Origin: Limnohabitans lacus
GTDB taxonomy: Bacteria; Pseudomonadota; Gammaproteobacteria; Burkholderiales; Burkholderiaceae_C
Assembly: GCF_030053395.1 (NCBI RefSeq)
Contig: NZ_JASGBH010000003.1
Coordinates: forward strand, 248,001 to 312,000
DNA: 64,000 nt
Reading direction: 5' to 3'
How positions within the stretch are numbered: position 1 is the stretch's first letter; every line of letters begins with the position of its first letter. Under the pieces are notes generated by a model. It was not told the origin of the DNA, ran no database searches, and saw nothing but the letters and a program-made list of their open reading frames with translations. Positions 24,956 to 34,099 of this stretch are shown piece after piece. The translations under genes were made by a program, and so were the position numbers.

Positions 24956-26494
24956 ATGCGCGCTTATTTGGTGGTTATTCCATTCATTTGTGTGCTCAGT
25001 GCGTGCGGTGGCGGTGGCAGTGGCAGTGGCAGTGGCAGTGGCAGTGGCAGTGCGGACTATGCGGCTGTTGCGGAAAAAACATCCAGTCAACTGGCACAAA
25101 TTTGTTCAGCCGACAATATTCTCAAGGTAGATGCATTGGTACCCACCCAATCAGGCACCTTGGCTGATGAACGCAACTGGATTCGTGCCTTTTTGAATGA
25201 GCGTTACCTCTGGTACAAAGACATTCCTGTGGTCAGTGCCAGTGATTCAAGGTACAACATTACAGGCGGAACCGCTTGGCAAAATTTCGCCAGGTCGATC
25301 ATCAATTATTTTGATGACCAATTGAATCCGAAGTACACATCGACTGGGGTGAAAGTCGATCAATTCAGTTTTATGACAACCACTTATTCGTGGAATCAAT
25401 TTGCTCAAGGTGAGGAACTGGGGTATGGGTGGCTACTCAGTGAAGAAGGTAGCGGGAGTTCAAGACGCATTTGGGTATCGTATGTTTATCCAGGCACACA
25501 AAGTGGCTCCGCAATCCAAGCCGGTCTTCAGCGCGGGGATGAGATCATCAGTGTGGATGGCTTTAAGGTTGACGATCCTGCTGTCGCCACGTCGGTGGAT
25601 CAACGCGTGTTTCCATCGAGTTCGGAAATTCGCAGGTTTGTGGTCAAACGCAATGGCCAGTCGGTCACGCAAACATTCACATTGAGCGCAACCACGGCGG
25701 TGTTGCCACAGGCCGAGCACAAAGTGGTGATTGATTCAATGAATGTCAAATGGGGCTATTTGCTTTTCAACAGCCATGTGGAGTCGGCTCAGGCTCCGCT
25801 GAGAGCTGCTATGAGTGATTTCAAAGCAAAAAACATTGATCAATTGGTGATCGATTTGCGCTACAACAGCGGTGGTTATCTGGCTCTGGCCAGTGCCCTG
25901 GCATACGGTGTAGCGGGGCCAAGCAAGACATCGGGTAAGACTTTTGAAAAGGCACGCCACAGTGACAAACGAACTTCAGATGACGAAAGCTTGCCTTTCT
26001 ACAGTACTGATTTTGATGGCCAAGCCATTGAAGCTTTGAATCTGTCCAAAATTTATGTTTTGACCACAAATCAAACATGCTCAGCCAGTGAGTCCATCAT
26101 CAACGGCTTGCGGGGGATCGATGTCGAAGTGGTGCAAATTGGCGGCACCACGTGTGGCAAACCCTATGGGTTTATCGCCCAAGACAATTGCGGCATCACC
26201 TATGCCGCCATGGAGTTTGAAGGGGTTAACCACAAGGGACAAGGCGGTTATGCCAATGGATTCGAGCCTTTGTGCGCTGTATCAGATGATTTGTCACGCG
26301 AGTTGGGCACGACAACAGAGCCCATGTTTGCAGCTGCTGTAGCGAAACATCATGGTCTGACTTGCCCATCGTTGAGCGCTTCTCGGGCTTTAGGCTCTGT
26401 GGGCTTGCAGGGATTGGGCTCTCGCAGCACAAAACTCATGCGACCGGATTGGCAGCGCAACAAGATGTTGCGTTCAACTCAAAAGGGAGGGTGA
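24956..26494 (+). CDS. S41 family peptidase, putative lipoprotein
   Basis: Secreted C-terminal-processing-type serine protease of 512 residues. The N-terminus is a lipoprotein signal with lipobox LSAC (Cys17), then a Gly-Ser tract (18-32) encoded by a hexanucleotide repeat. A PDZ-like segment (about 180-240, with QAGLQRGDEIISVDG) and the S41 core follow. The likely nucleophile is Ser378 (motif SASES) with base Lys402 (TTCGKPYG). Four or more cysteines in the second half suggest disulfides in the periplasm. A good GAGGGAG lies before the ATG. Base composition is visibly more AT-rich than all its neighbours, hinting at separate ancestry. Confidence 0.85.
   Translation: MRAYLVVIPFICVLSACGGGGSGSGSGSGSGSADYAAVAEKTSSQLAQICSADNILKVDALVPTQSGTLADERNWIRAFLNERYLWYKDIPVVSASDSRYNITGGTAWQNFARSIINYFDDQLNPKYTSTGVKVDQFSFMTTTYSWNQFAQGEELGYGWLLSEEGSGSSRRIWVSYVYPGTQSGSAIQAGLQRGDEIISVDGFKVDDPAVATSVDQRVFPSSSEIRRFVVKRNGQSVTQTFTLSATTAVLPQAEHKVVIDSMNVKWGYLLFNSHVESAQAPLRAAMSDFKAKNIDQLVIDLRYNSGGYLALASALAYGVAGPSKTSGKTFEKARHSDKRTSDDESLPFYSTDFDGQAIEALNLSKIYVLTTNQTCSASESIINGLRGIDVEVVQIGGTTCGKPYGFIAQDNCGITYAAMEFEGVNHKGQGGYANGFEPLCAVSDDLSRELGTTTEPMFAAAVAKHHGLTCPSLSASRALGSVGLQGLGSRSTKLMRPDWQRNKMLRSTQKGG
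25016..25051 (+). repeat. Hexanucleotide microsatellite (GGCAGT)6
   Basis: Six perfect tandem copies of GGCAGT encode a Gly-Ser linker right after the lipidated cysteine of the S41 protease. Slippage would change linker length in steps of two residues without breaking the frame. Confidence 0.9.
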
Positions 26495-26531
26495 CAAGTT
26501 TCTTGCCGCTCGTGTTGGACTGCAAACTTTT

Positions 26532-27509
26532 TCAGTTCCGCGTTATGGCTCGTCTGCCGATATAAGCGGCCAGGGCCTGTTCACTGGTCTTGATGGGGGT
26601 GTAGCCAAAACGTGTTTTGAGCGCGCTGTTGAGCAAGACTGGCCGGTAGCGCAAAAAATCCAGCTGCTCGGGGCCGTAGCGGCTGATGCCCAGTCGGCTG
26701 CCCAGCCACAAAGTGCTATGCAACAACCACGCGGGCAAGACGCGGGTGGGCTTGTTCAGGCGCTTTGCGATCTCGAAGATCGTCAGGGCACCGTCCCCGG
26801 CCAAGTTGTAGCAGCCGCTGGGCGCATGGCCACTGAGCGCATGCAAGATGGCACCGGTCACGTCTTCGTCCCAGATGAACACAAAGGGGCTGTCGCTGCC
26901 CGCAATGGCCAAAAGGCGTGGTTTTTCAAACAGGGCGGTGATCTGGTTGTCCACCCGTTCTCCCAAGATGGTGCCGATGCGCAGCACGGTTTGCTCCAAA
27001 TGCGGATGGCTTTGGCGGTATTGCGCCAGCATCTCTTCGACCAGTCGCTTGTGATGGCTGTAGGCAAAGCTTTCGTTGCCGCGCAAAGGCATGTCTTCGG
27101 TGAGCCAGTTGGGGTTGTCGGCGTGGTAGCCGTAAGCTGCGCCACTCGATGACACCACGATGTGCGCCACTCCTTGCTGCACACAGGCTTGCAACACGTT
27201 CTGCGTGCCGCCCACATCGACCGAATATTCAAATTCTCGGTTGGAGTCTTTGCCGGGGGTGACGATCGAGGCCAGGTGCACCACGGTATCGATGTGATGC
27301 ACCGCGAGGGTCTCGGCCAGCGCCGGGTCGCGCACGTCTTGGGTGATGTAGGTGATGCCGGGCTGGCGCTGCGCTGGCGGCACTTCGCGCACATCCAACG
27401 TCACCACGGCTTGGCAGAGGCCACGATCGGCCAAGGCGCGGACCAGGCCCTGGCCTAAAAAGCCCGAGGCCCCTGTGATCAGGACCCGGCGGGCCTGTGG
27501 CGCGATCAA
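26532..27509 (-). CDS. NAD-dependent epimerase/dehydratase family protein
   Basis: Extended-SDR protein of 325 residues. The Rossmann motif ITGASGFLGQG lies near residue 10, VVHLASIV follows, and the catalytic region is SSSGAAYG with the downstream YSHHK (Tyr-x3-Lys). No ATG exists near the family start. A TTG at 27509 overlaps the upstream gene's stop as TTGA, which implies coupled translation. It is the last gene of a run with a BASS symporter, flavin monooxygenase and SDR. The substrate is unknown; family members act on nucleotide sugars or, in catabolic clusters, on hydroxy-ketone or sterol-like compounds. Confidence 0.82.
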   Translation of the reverse strand: MIAPQARRVLITGASGFLGQGLVRALADRGLCQAVVTLDVREVPPAQRQPGITYITQDVRDPALAETLAVHHIDTVVHLASIVTPGKDSNREFEYSVDVGGTQNVLQACVQQGVAHIVVSSSGAAYGYHADNPNWLTEDMPLRGNESFAYSHHKRLVEEMLAQYRQSHPHLEQTVLRIGTILGERVDNQITALFEKPRLLAIAGSDSPFVFIWDEDVTGAILHALSGHAPSGCYNLAGDGALTIFEIAKRLNKPTRVLPAWLLHSTLWLGSRLGISRYGPEQLDFLRYRPVLLNSALKTRFGYTPIKTSEQALAAYIGRRAITRN

Positions 27510-28432
27510 GCTGAAGTGGCGGCCGGGCCGCCGCTGGTCAAAGGTTTGCGGGCCCACCAGCCGGCCAGGATCAGGCCGGCGATGATGTCCCAAAAGCCCC
27601 AAACGCCCGCCACCACAGCCATGCCGCCCAGGCCGTCAAAGAAGCTGAAGATCAGCACCAAGCCCAAACCCGCGTTGCGGATGCCCACTTCGATGGAGAC
27701 AGCGCGGCAATCGTAGTCGCTCAAACGTGCCAGGCGGGCAATGACCCAGCCGGTGCCAAAGGCCAGCGCATCGTGCAACACCACGGCCAGCAGCACCAAG
27801 CCCACATAGTCGAGGAAGTAACGCCAGTTGCCCGCAATGGCGCCGATGATGAACCCGATCAGCGCCACAAAGCTGAGGATGCGTAGAGGTTTCTTGAAGC
27901 GCTCCGTCCACACTGGAAAATGGTGCACGCAAGCCAGGCCCAGCACAAAGGGCAGGCCGATGATCAAGAGGATGTGCACGAACATTTGCACCGGGTCGAG
28001 CGCGATGCTGGTCAAGAGTTTGGAGGCGGTGGGGTGGATGCCACCCCAAAACGCAAAGTTCAGCGGCATGGCCAACACCGAGATGGCGTTGGACACGGCG
28101 GTCATCGACACGCTGAGCGCCACATTGCCATTGGCTCGATGCGTCAGGATGTTGCTCACATTGCCCGGTGGGCAACAGGCCACCAAGATCATGCCCAGCG
28201 CGATGCTGGGGGAGGGCTGCAGCACCAGCGTCAAGGCAAAGGTGATGGCCGGCAAGACCAAAAACTGCGCTGCAATGCCTGCAGCAAACGCCACCGGCAT
28301 GCGCAGCAAGCGGCGAAAGTCTTCCAGGCGGGTGTCCAGCGCAATGCCGAACATCAAAAAGCCGAGCACGACGTTGAGCACGGCCAGCGATGCGGGGTTG
28401 AAGTTCAGGCGGATGTCGTCAACAGGCAGCAT
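27506..28432 (-). CDS. Bile acid:sodium symporter (BASS) family transporter
   Basis: Ten-helix membrane protein of 308 residues, matching bacterial BASS homologues. Typical blocks are NVVLGFLMFGIAL near the N-terminus, ACCPPGNVSNILTHRANGN (Na+-binding region with conserved Pro/Asn) near 90-110, and EVGIRNAGLGLVL near 235. These proteins take up organic anions such as bile acids, pantoate or keto acids with sodium. It lies 22 bp after the monooxygenase gene and overlaps the epimerase start, so it is firmly within the same transcript. Confidence 0.9.
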   Translation of the reverse strand: MLPVDDIRLNFNPASLAVLNVVLGFLMFGIALDTRLEDFRRLLRMPVAFAAGIAAQFLVLPAITFALTLVLQPSPSIALGMILVACCPPGNVSNILTHRANGNVALSVSMTAVSNAISVLAMPLNFAFWGGIHPTASKLLTSIALDPVQMFVHILLIIGLPFVLGLACVHHFPVWTERFKKPLRILSFVALIGFIIGAIAGNWRYFLDYVGLVLLAVVLHDALAFGTGWVIARLARLSDYDCRAVSIEVGIRNAGLGLVLIFSFFDGLGGMAVVAGVWGFWDIIAGLILAGWWARKPLTSGGPAATSA

Positions 28433-28454
28433 GGTGGGCTTTCGTGGGTGGGCA

Positions 28455-29765
28455 TCAGCCCAAGGTGGCAGCGGTTTCGCGCATGGTGCGGCGGTAGACC
28501 TCTTTGTTCACATAGCAGGACATGCGTTCGAGCTTGAGGTATTGGTAGCCACCGGACAAGTCGGGCGACGGGCCTTGGCAGGATTGCATGAATGTGGCCG
28601 CTTGCGGCGTGCCTTCTTGCAGACCCTTGAAGTAGCGGGCCATGACTTCGGCTTGTTCGGCGCGGCCTTCCCAACCCAGGCCTGCGGCTTCAACCATGCC
28701 CAGCACCGCCAGGCGCTGGTAGTGCGGTGCAAACATGTTCAGGTAGAGCTGAGGCGCCATGCCTTGCCAGTTGAGCAGCCGGTCGTCGATGAAGGGGTAG
28801 TGCAGCTTGTAGCCGGTGGCGGCCATGATCAGGTCGTAGTCGGCTTGGCTGCCGTCCTTGAAGTGCACGGTGTGACCGTCCATTCGAGCGATGTCGGCGC
28901 GCACCTTCACGTCGCCATGGCCGATGTGGTGCAGGATGAGGGAGTTCACGATGGGGTGGGACTCGTACATCTTGTACTCGGGCTTGGGAAAGCCAAAGCG
29001 CGTCGGGTCGCCGGTGAACCACTTGAGCAAGGTCGTGTCGATTTTTTGTTTGAGCCAGCGTGGCAATTTGATCTTGCCACCCACGGTGTCTGCGGGTTGA
29101 CCGAACACGTATTTGGGCACGAAGTAGTAGCCTCGGCGCACCGAGATGTCCACGCTTTGGGCGTGGTGGACAGCGTCCACCGCGATGTCGCAGCCGGAGT
29201 TGCCCGCCCCCACGATCAAGACACGTTGGCCCTTGAACTGCTCGGCTTTTTTGTAGCCCGAGGTGTGCATCAACTGGCCGCTGAATTGGCCAGGCCACTG
29301 CGGCATATTGGGCTCGGCCAGGATGCCGTTGGCAATCACCACGCCTTTGTATTCGGCCGTTTCCAGCACGCCGTTGCCCGCATCGATGGTCACACGCCAA
29401 AGGCTGTCGGCTGCTTGGCTGACCGGCTCGACGCGCACCACGCGCACGCCAAATCGGTAGTGGCGTTTCAGGTCGAAATGCTTGGCGTAGGCCTGAAAGT
29501 AGTCCAGCAGTTCGCGGTGGCTGGGGTAGTCGGCGGTGCCTGCGGGCATCGGGAATTCCTTGAACTCCGTCATGTGTTTGCTGGAGATCAGGTGGGCCGA
29601 TTCATACACCGTGGAGCGCTGATTGCCGATGTTCCAAAGGCCGCCCACATCGGTGTGCATCTCAAAGCCCTGAAAGCCCACGCCGTGTTTGTCGAGCGCC
29701 CGTGCGGCCGACAGGCCCGAGGGGCCCGCGCCAATCAGGGCAATTTGTTCGTGAGTTGGGGTCAT
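28455..29765 (-). CDS. Flavin-containing monooxygenase (FMO/Baeyer-Villiger type)
   Basis: Class B flavoprotein monooxygenase of 436 residues. It has the FAD motif GAGPSG near the N-terminus, the NADPH motif GAGNSG near 190, and between them the FMO fingerprint FSGQLMHTSGYK (FxGxxxHxxxY). The Baeyer-Villiger fingerprint FxGxxxHxxxW differs at the last position, so N/S-oxygenation or ketone oxygenation are both possible. ATG 29765 is chosen; a TTG at 29777 would overlap the SDR stop as TTGA. Its neighbours are an SDR upstream and a BASS transporter downstream. Confidence 0.85.
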   Translation of the reverse strand: MTPTHEQIALIGAGPSGLSAARALDKHGVGFQGFEMHTDVGGLWNIGNQRSTVYESAHLISSKHMTEFKEFPMPAGTADYPSHRELLDYFQAYAKHFDLKRHYRFGVRVVRVEPVSQAADSLWRVTIDAGNGVLETAEYKGVVIANGILAEPNMPQWPGQFSGQLMHTSGYKKAEQFKGQRVLIVGAGNSGCDIAVDAVHHAQSVDISVRRGYYFVPKYVFGQPADTVGGKIKLPRWLKQKIDTTLLKWFTGDPTRFGFPKPEYKMYESHPIVNSLILHHIGHGDVKVRADIARMDGHTVHFKDGSQADYDLIMAATGYKLHYPFIDDRLLNWQGMAPQLYLNMFAPHYQRLAVLGMVEAAGLGWEGRAEQAEVMARYFKGLQEGTPQAATFMQSCQGPSPDLSGGYQYLKLERMSCYVNKEVYRRTMRETAATLG

Positions 29766-29773
29766 GCCATGGC

Positions 29774-30580
29774 TCAAGGTGATCGGGTGTCGAGTCCCGG
29801 AATGGGGGTGGCGCCCGCCTGGCCTGCACGCGGCTTGCGCGGCTGGCCCAGCAGGATGCGGTCATGCCATGGGGCCGGCAGCAGTGACAAGACTTTGGAC
29901 AGCCAGCCGATGCGCCTTGGCAAGACGATGTGTTCACGGCCTTGCGCCACGCCTTGCAGCAGGGCATGTGCAGCCGCATCGGGCTCCAGCAATCCGGGCA
30001 TGGCAAAAGTGTTGCCTGCCGTGAGGGCTGTGCGCAGGTAGCCGGGGCTGATGGTGTGCACCGTGATGCGGCTGGGGCGCAGCTCGGCACGCAGGCTTTG
30101 CAAATAAGCGATCAGCCCGGCTTTGCTGGCGCAATAGGCGCCGTTGCCCGGCATGCCGCGCCAGCCCGCCACACTGGCCACGCCCACCAATGCAGCCGCT
30201 TGACCGCTGTCTTGAATGGCACGCAGGAAGGGATGGAAAGTGGTGGCCACGCCCAGAAGGTTGATCTCGAGCATGCGCCGCATGACTGCCAGGTCAGAGG
30301 CCTCGGTGGTGTCAAAGCCACCGGCCACGCCTGCGTTGGCGATGACCAGATCGGGCGTGCCCACTTGCAGCCAGTCGTTGGCCACGGCCTGCATGGCGGC
30401 TGCGTCAGACACGTCGGGGGTGTAGATGCGGCAGCGCTCGGGGGCCAGAGCCGCCAGCGTTTGCAAGGTGCTGGTGTTCATGCCCACCAAGGCCACGTGG
30501 GCGCCTTGGTTGATCAGCCGAAGGGCCAGGGCTTGGCCCAGACCGCCACATGCGCCGGTGATGACTGCGTTGCGAAACAT
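29774..30580 (-). CDS. SDR family NAD(P)-dependent oxidoreductase
   Basis: Classical short-chain dehydrogenase of 268 residues from the ATG at 30580 (MFRNAVITGACGGLGQA). The cofactor motif TGACGGLG is near residue 8, NAGV near 85, and the catalytic YCASK near 150 after the conserved serine. It could oxidise a secondary alcohol to the ketone used by the monooxygenase encoded next. It lies 84 bp after livF on the same strand. A small inverted repeat (30631-30652) lies in that gap but has no T run, so read-through from the transporter operon is possible. A GTG at 30637 is an alternative start. Confidence 0.85.
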   Translation of the reverse strand: MFRNAVITGACGGLGQALALRLINQGAHVALVGMNTSTLQTLAALAPERCRIYTPDVSDAAAMQAVANDWLQVGTPDLVIANAGVAGGFDTTEASDLAVMRRMLEINLLGVATTFHPFLRAIQDSGQAAALVGVASVAGWRGMPGNGAYCASKAGLIAYLQSLRAELRPSRITVHTISPGYLRTALTAGNTFAMPGLLEPDAAAHALLQGVAQGREHIVLPRRIGWLSKVLSLLPAPWHDRILLGQPRKPRAGQAGATPIPGLDTRSP

Positions 30581-30664
30581 GCCGTGTGCAAACCTGTGAA
30601 TTTCTTCCAGATCATTTTGGCATGCCAAGTTCTTCACGTGATTCGGTGAAGACCCTTGTGTGAC

Positions 30665-31402
30665 TCAAACACCCAGGTGTTGCTCGAGCACGCTGGGGTC
30701 GTCGTGCAGCGCTTGCGACGAGCCTTCAAACACCACCTGCCCTTTGACCAAAATCACGTTGCGGTCGGTGATCTGGGTGACGTGTTTCCAGTTCTTGTCC
30801 ACGATGATGGCGCTGATGCCGCTTTCTTTGATCAGGCTGCAAATGCGCCAGATCTCGCGGGCTATCAAGGGGGCCAGGCCTTCGGTGGCTTCGTCCAGGA
30901 TCAGCACATCGGGGTTGGTCATCAAGGCCCGGCCGATGGTCAGCATTTGCTGCTCGCCGCCAGACAATTGCTGGCCGCCGTGGTTCAAGCGCTCCTTGAG
31001 GCGTGGAAAGGTCTCCAGCACGCGCTCGAAAGTCCAGTCGCGGTGGCCCGCGCCGCTGGCAGCGCCTGCTCTGGCTTGGCCTGGGCGGGCGGCCATCACC
31101 AGGTTTTCTTTGACGCTCAGGTTGCCAAAGATGCCCCGGCCTTCGGGCACATAGGCGATGCCCAGTTGTGCCACTTCAAAAGTGGGGCGGCCGTTCATGG
31201 CCTGGCCTTTGATGTGAACGCTGCCGCTTTGCGGCGGCACGATGCCCATGATGGACTTGAGCAAGGTGCTTTTGCCCATGCCGTTGCGGCCCATGAGGCC
31301 AATGGTCTCGCCCCGGCCCACTTGGAAGTCGATGCCGCGCAGGATGTGGCTGGCGCCGTAGAAGGTGTTGAGGCCCTGGGCTTTGATCAAGAGTTCGCTC
31401 AT
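30665..31402 (-). CDS. livF: Branched-chain amino acid type ABC transporter ATPase LivF
   Basis: Cytoplasmic ATP-binding subunit of 245 residues. Walker A GRNGMGKST is near 38-46, the signature LSGGEQQ near 145, and Walker B DVLILDEATEGL follows. The NTFYGASHIL N-terminus is typical of LivF. The ATG at 31402 follows the livG stop by one base, with GAGGGA upstream, so the two are translationally coupled. It is the last gene of the livKHMGF set. Confidence 0.93.
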   Translation of the reverse strand: MSELLIKAQGLNTFYGASHILRGIDFQVGRGETIGLMGRNGMGKSTLLKSIMGIVPPQSGSVHIKGQAMNGRPTFEVAQLGIAYVPEGRGIFGNLSVKENLVMAARPGQARAGAASGAGHRDWTFERVLETFPRLKERLNHGGQQLSGGEQQMLTIGRALMTNPDVLILDEATEGLAPLIAREIWRICSLIKESGISAIIVDKNWKHVTQITDRNVILVKGQVVFEGSSQALHDDPSVLEQHLGV

Positions 31403-31403
31403 C

Positions 31404-32195
31404 TCAATGTCCCTCACCCACTTCTTCACTCACTTCTTCACCCAAGTAGGCCGCTTGCACGCTGGGGTTGGCGCGCACCACAGCGGGTGTGTCGCTGGCG
31501 ATCACCTGTCCGTTGACCATCACCGTCAGGTGGTCGGCTAGGGTGAAGATCGCGTCGATGTCGTGTTCGACCAGCATCATGGCGTGGTCTTTTTTCAGGC
31601 GCAGCAAGAGCTGCACCATGCTCTCTGCTTCGGCCACGCCCATGCCGGCCAAGGGTTCGTCCAGCAGCAGCACCACCGGCTCGGTGGCCAGCGTCATGGC
31701 GATTTCGAGTTGACGTTGTTCGCCGTGGCTGGCAGCACCGGCCATGGTTTGGCGGCGGCCCTGCAAACCGGCCAACTCGATGGCGCGTTCAGCTCGCTCG
31801 TTGACGGCCTTCAATTGGGAGGCCTCACGCAGCCAGCCCAGGGGGTTGAAAGGCGAGGGTTGCACACGCGACTGCGCGGCCAGGCGCACGTTGTCCCACA
31901 CGCTGAAGGTATGGAAGATGTTGGTCTTTTGGTAGCTGCGGCCCAAGCGGTGGCGCGAGATTTTCTCGGGCGACCAGCCGGTGATGTCATGGCCGTCCAA
32001 GGTGATGCTGCCGCTGGTGGACGGCAAGTCGCCCGAGAGTAAATTGGTCAGTGTGGACTTGCCCGCGCCGTTGGGGCCGATCACGGCGTGTATATGGCCC
32101 AACCACAAATCGACATTGACATCGTTGACGGCGGCCAGGCCGCCAAAGCGCTTGGTCAGCTGGCGGGCCGACAGCAGGGTTTGGCGTTCACTCAT
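31404..32195 (-). CDS. livG: Branched-chain amino acid type ABC transporter ATPase LivG
   Basis: ATP-binding subunit of 263 residues. Walker A is GPNGAGKST near 38-46, and the LivG-type insertion with ARSYQKTNIF-like LGRSYQKTNIF is present. In place of a textbook LSGGQ it reads ASHGEQRQLEIA, as LivG proteins often do, and the Walker B VVLLLDEPLAGM is clear. AAGGAGG lies 7 bases before the ATG, and the gene overlaps the livM end by 8 bp. It pairs with LivF on the LivHM permease. Confidence 0.93.
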   Translation of the reverse strand: MSERQTLLSARQLTKRFGGLAAVNDVNVDLWLGHIHAVIGPNGAGKSTLTNLLSGDLPSTSGSITLDGHDITGWSPEKISRHRLGRSYQKTNIFHTFSVWDNVRLAAQSRVQPSPFNPLGWLREASQLKAVNERAERAIELAGLQGRRQTMAGAASHGEQRQLEIAMTLATEPVVLLLDEPLAGMGVAEAESMVQLLLRLKKDHAMMLVEHDIDAIFTLADHLTVMVNGQVIASDTPAVVRANPSVQAAYLGEEVSEEVGEGH

Positions 32196-33198
32196 GGTGA
32201 GCCTCCTTGCGTGCGAAGATGCTGGAGATCAGGCGGGTGATCAGGCCCAAGATTCCTTTGGGGGCAAAGACGATCAAGGCCACGATGAACAGGCCCATCC
32301 ACATTTGCCAGTGCTTGCCGGTTTTGAATGTGCCCAGATCGGGCAGGTCTTTGAAGACATGCAGCAGCATTTCAAAACTGAAGGCCCCGATGATGGCCCC
32401 CGCAAAATTGCCCATGCCGCCCAAGATGACCATCATGATGGCGTGCGCACTCATGTGAAAGCCCATGAGTTCGGGGTTCACAAAACCGCTTTGCGCCGCC
32501 CACAAATAACCGGCCAAACCGGCCAGGGCCCCGGCCAAGGTGAAGGCGGCCAGCTTGTGGCTGAAAGCGCCAAAGCCCAAGGCCCGCATGCGGTGCTCGT
32601 TGACGCGGATGCCCGACAGCGCCCGGCCAAAAGGGCTCCACAAAAGGCGGCGCAATAAGGCGTACACGCCCACCAAGCAGGTGAGGGTGAAGAAGTAAAA
32701 CACCTGTTTGTTTTCCAGATCGACCAGCACCGCATCGGGTTTGAAGTTGAGGAACAAGCCGTCCGAGCCGCCCAGCGCCTTGTTGTCAAAGAACACGAAG
32801 AACACCATTTGCGCAAAGGCCATGGTGACCATGATGAAGTAGATGCCCTGGGTGCGCACCACCAGAAAGCCGATGATGAGCGCAGCCAGCGCCGAGCCCC
32901 CCACGGCCAGCGGCAAGCTGGTGTACAGGCTCACCGGTTCGCCCGATGGCGTCAAGAAGGCCAGGGCATAACCGGCGATGCCAAAGTAGGCCGCATGGCC
33001 CAGCGACACCAGACCGGTGACGCCTTGCAAGAGGTCCAGGCTCATCGCGAAGATGGCCAGGATCATCATGCGGTTGACCATGTCGATGTAGAAGTTGCTG
33101 CCCACAAAAGGGAAGGCGATCAGGGCCGCCAGGCCCAGCACGAGCAGCAGCTGCACGCTGCGCGGCAAGATTTCCAGATGGGTTTGGGGTGCGCTCAT
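32188..33198 (-). CDS. livM: Branched-chain amino acid type ABC transporter permease LivM
   Basis: Inner-membrane permease of 336 residues with about ten hydrophobic helices. The conserved DLLQGVTGLVSLGHAAYFGIAGY block (about 54-76) and the family EAA-like loop RALSGIRVNEHRMRALGF are visible. The ATG at 33198 has GAGG 5 bases upstream and starts 7 bp after the livH stop; a longer upstream frame is not LivM-like. It forms the transmembrane channel with LivH. Confidence 0.93.
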   Translation of the reverse strand: MSAPQTHLEILPRSVQLLLVLGLAALIAFPFVGSNFYIDMVNRMMILAIFAMSLDLLQGVTGLVSLGHAAYFGIAGYALAFLTPSGEPVSLYTSLPLAVGGSALAALIIGFLVVRTQGIYFIMVTMAFAQMVFFVFFDNKALGGSDGLFLNFKPDAVLVDLENKQVFYFFTLTCLVGVYALLRRLLWSPFGRALSGIRVNEHRMRALGFGAFSHKLAAFTLAGALAGLAGYLWAAQSGFVNPELMGFHMSAHAIMMVILGGMGNFAGAIIGAFSFEMLLHVFKDLPDLGTFKTGKHWQMWMGLFIVALIVFAPKGILGLITRLISSIFARKEAHHE

Positions 33199-33205
33199 GA
33201 TGGCC

Positions 33206-34069
33206 TCATTGTTTGAAAAGGCCCTCGGGCTTGTACAAAAGCACCGCGGCCATGAGCACATACACCAGCATGCCCGAGACTTGGGGCAGCAGGACTTTGC
33301 CAAAGGTGTCCACCAGGCCCACCAGCAGTGCAGCGATCAAGGCGCCGCGTACCGAGCCGATACCGCCAATGACCACGACCACAAAGCACATGATCAGCAC
33401 TTGCGAGCCCATATTGGGGTAGACGCTGGAAATCGGCGCCGCGATCATGCCGGCAATGGCCGCCAAGCCCACGCCCAGTGCAAACACCACCGCGTGGATC
33501 AGGCTGATGTTCACACCCAGGGCTTCGGTCATTTCGTGGTTGAAAGCCCCCGCGCGGATCTTCATGCCCAAGCGGGTTTTCGAGATCAAGAGGTACAGAG
33601 CCAAAGCCAGCAAGAGGCACACGCCCGACATGAACAGGCGGTACACCGGATAAGACAGCGTGTCGGTCAATGCGATGGAGGCCGACAGGGCTTCAGGGAT
33701 TTGCACACCGTGCACATCGTCGCCCCAGACCATGGAGCGCAGTTCTTCAAACACGTAGATCAGACCAAAGGTCAGCAGCACCTGGTCGAGGTGGTCGCGG
33801 TGGTAGAAGTGTTTGAACAGCAACTTCTCAAGCAAGAGGCCAAAGACCACCGACAGCACCGTGCCCACGATGATGGCCAGCGTGAAGCTGCCCAGCAGGC
33901 CCGACAAGGACCAGGCCAGAAAAGCACCCAGCATGTAGAAGCTGCCATGCGCGAGGTTGACCACACCCATGATGCCGAAGATCAGCGTGAGGCCAGCGGC
34001 CAGCATGAACAGCAGCAATCCGTACTGGACGCTGTTGAGCAGCTGGATGGAGAAATTGACGAGGTCCAT
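33206..34069 (-). CDS. livH: Branched-chain amino acid type ABC transporter permease LivH
   Basis: Inner-membrane permease of 287 residues. The N-terminal signature AAGLTLIFGIMGVVNLAHGSFYMLGAF is slightly split here but clearly LivH, and the conserved loop EMTEALGVN and GGIGSVRGALIAALLVG are present. It starts 92 bp after livK across a stable hairpin, and is followed within 7 bp by livM. Confidence 0.93.
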   Translation of the reverse strand: MDLVNFSIQLLNSVQYGLLLFMLAAGLTLIFGIMGVVNLAHGSFYMLGAFLAWSLSGLLGSFTLAIIVGTVLSVVFGLLLEKLLFKHFYHRDHLDQVLLTFGLIYVFEELRSMVWGDDVHGVQIPEALSASIALTDTLSYPVYRLFMSGVCLLLALALYLLISKTRLGMKIRAGAFNHEMTEALGVNISLIHAVVFALGVGLAAIAGMIAAPISSVYPNMGSQVLIMCFVVVVIGGIGSVRGALIAALLVGLVDTFGKVLLPQVSGMLVYVLMAAVLLYKPEGLFKQ

Positions 34070-34099
34070 TGGGGTGGGTCTTTGCGCAGCGGGTGTGAA

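Noticed and set aside
30631..30652. TCTTCAC / GTGAAGA inverted repeat between livF and the SDR gene as a terminator
   Set aside because: Weak 7-bp stem with an 8-base loop and no T run; not enough to say that transcription ends there.
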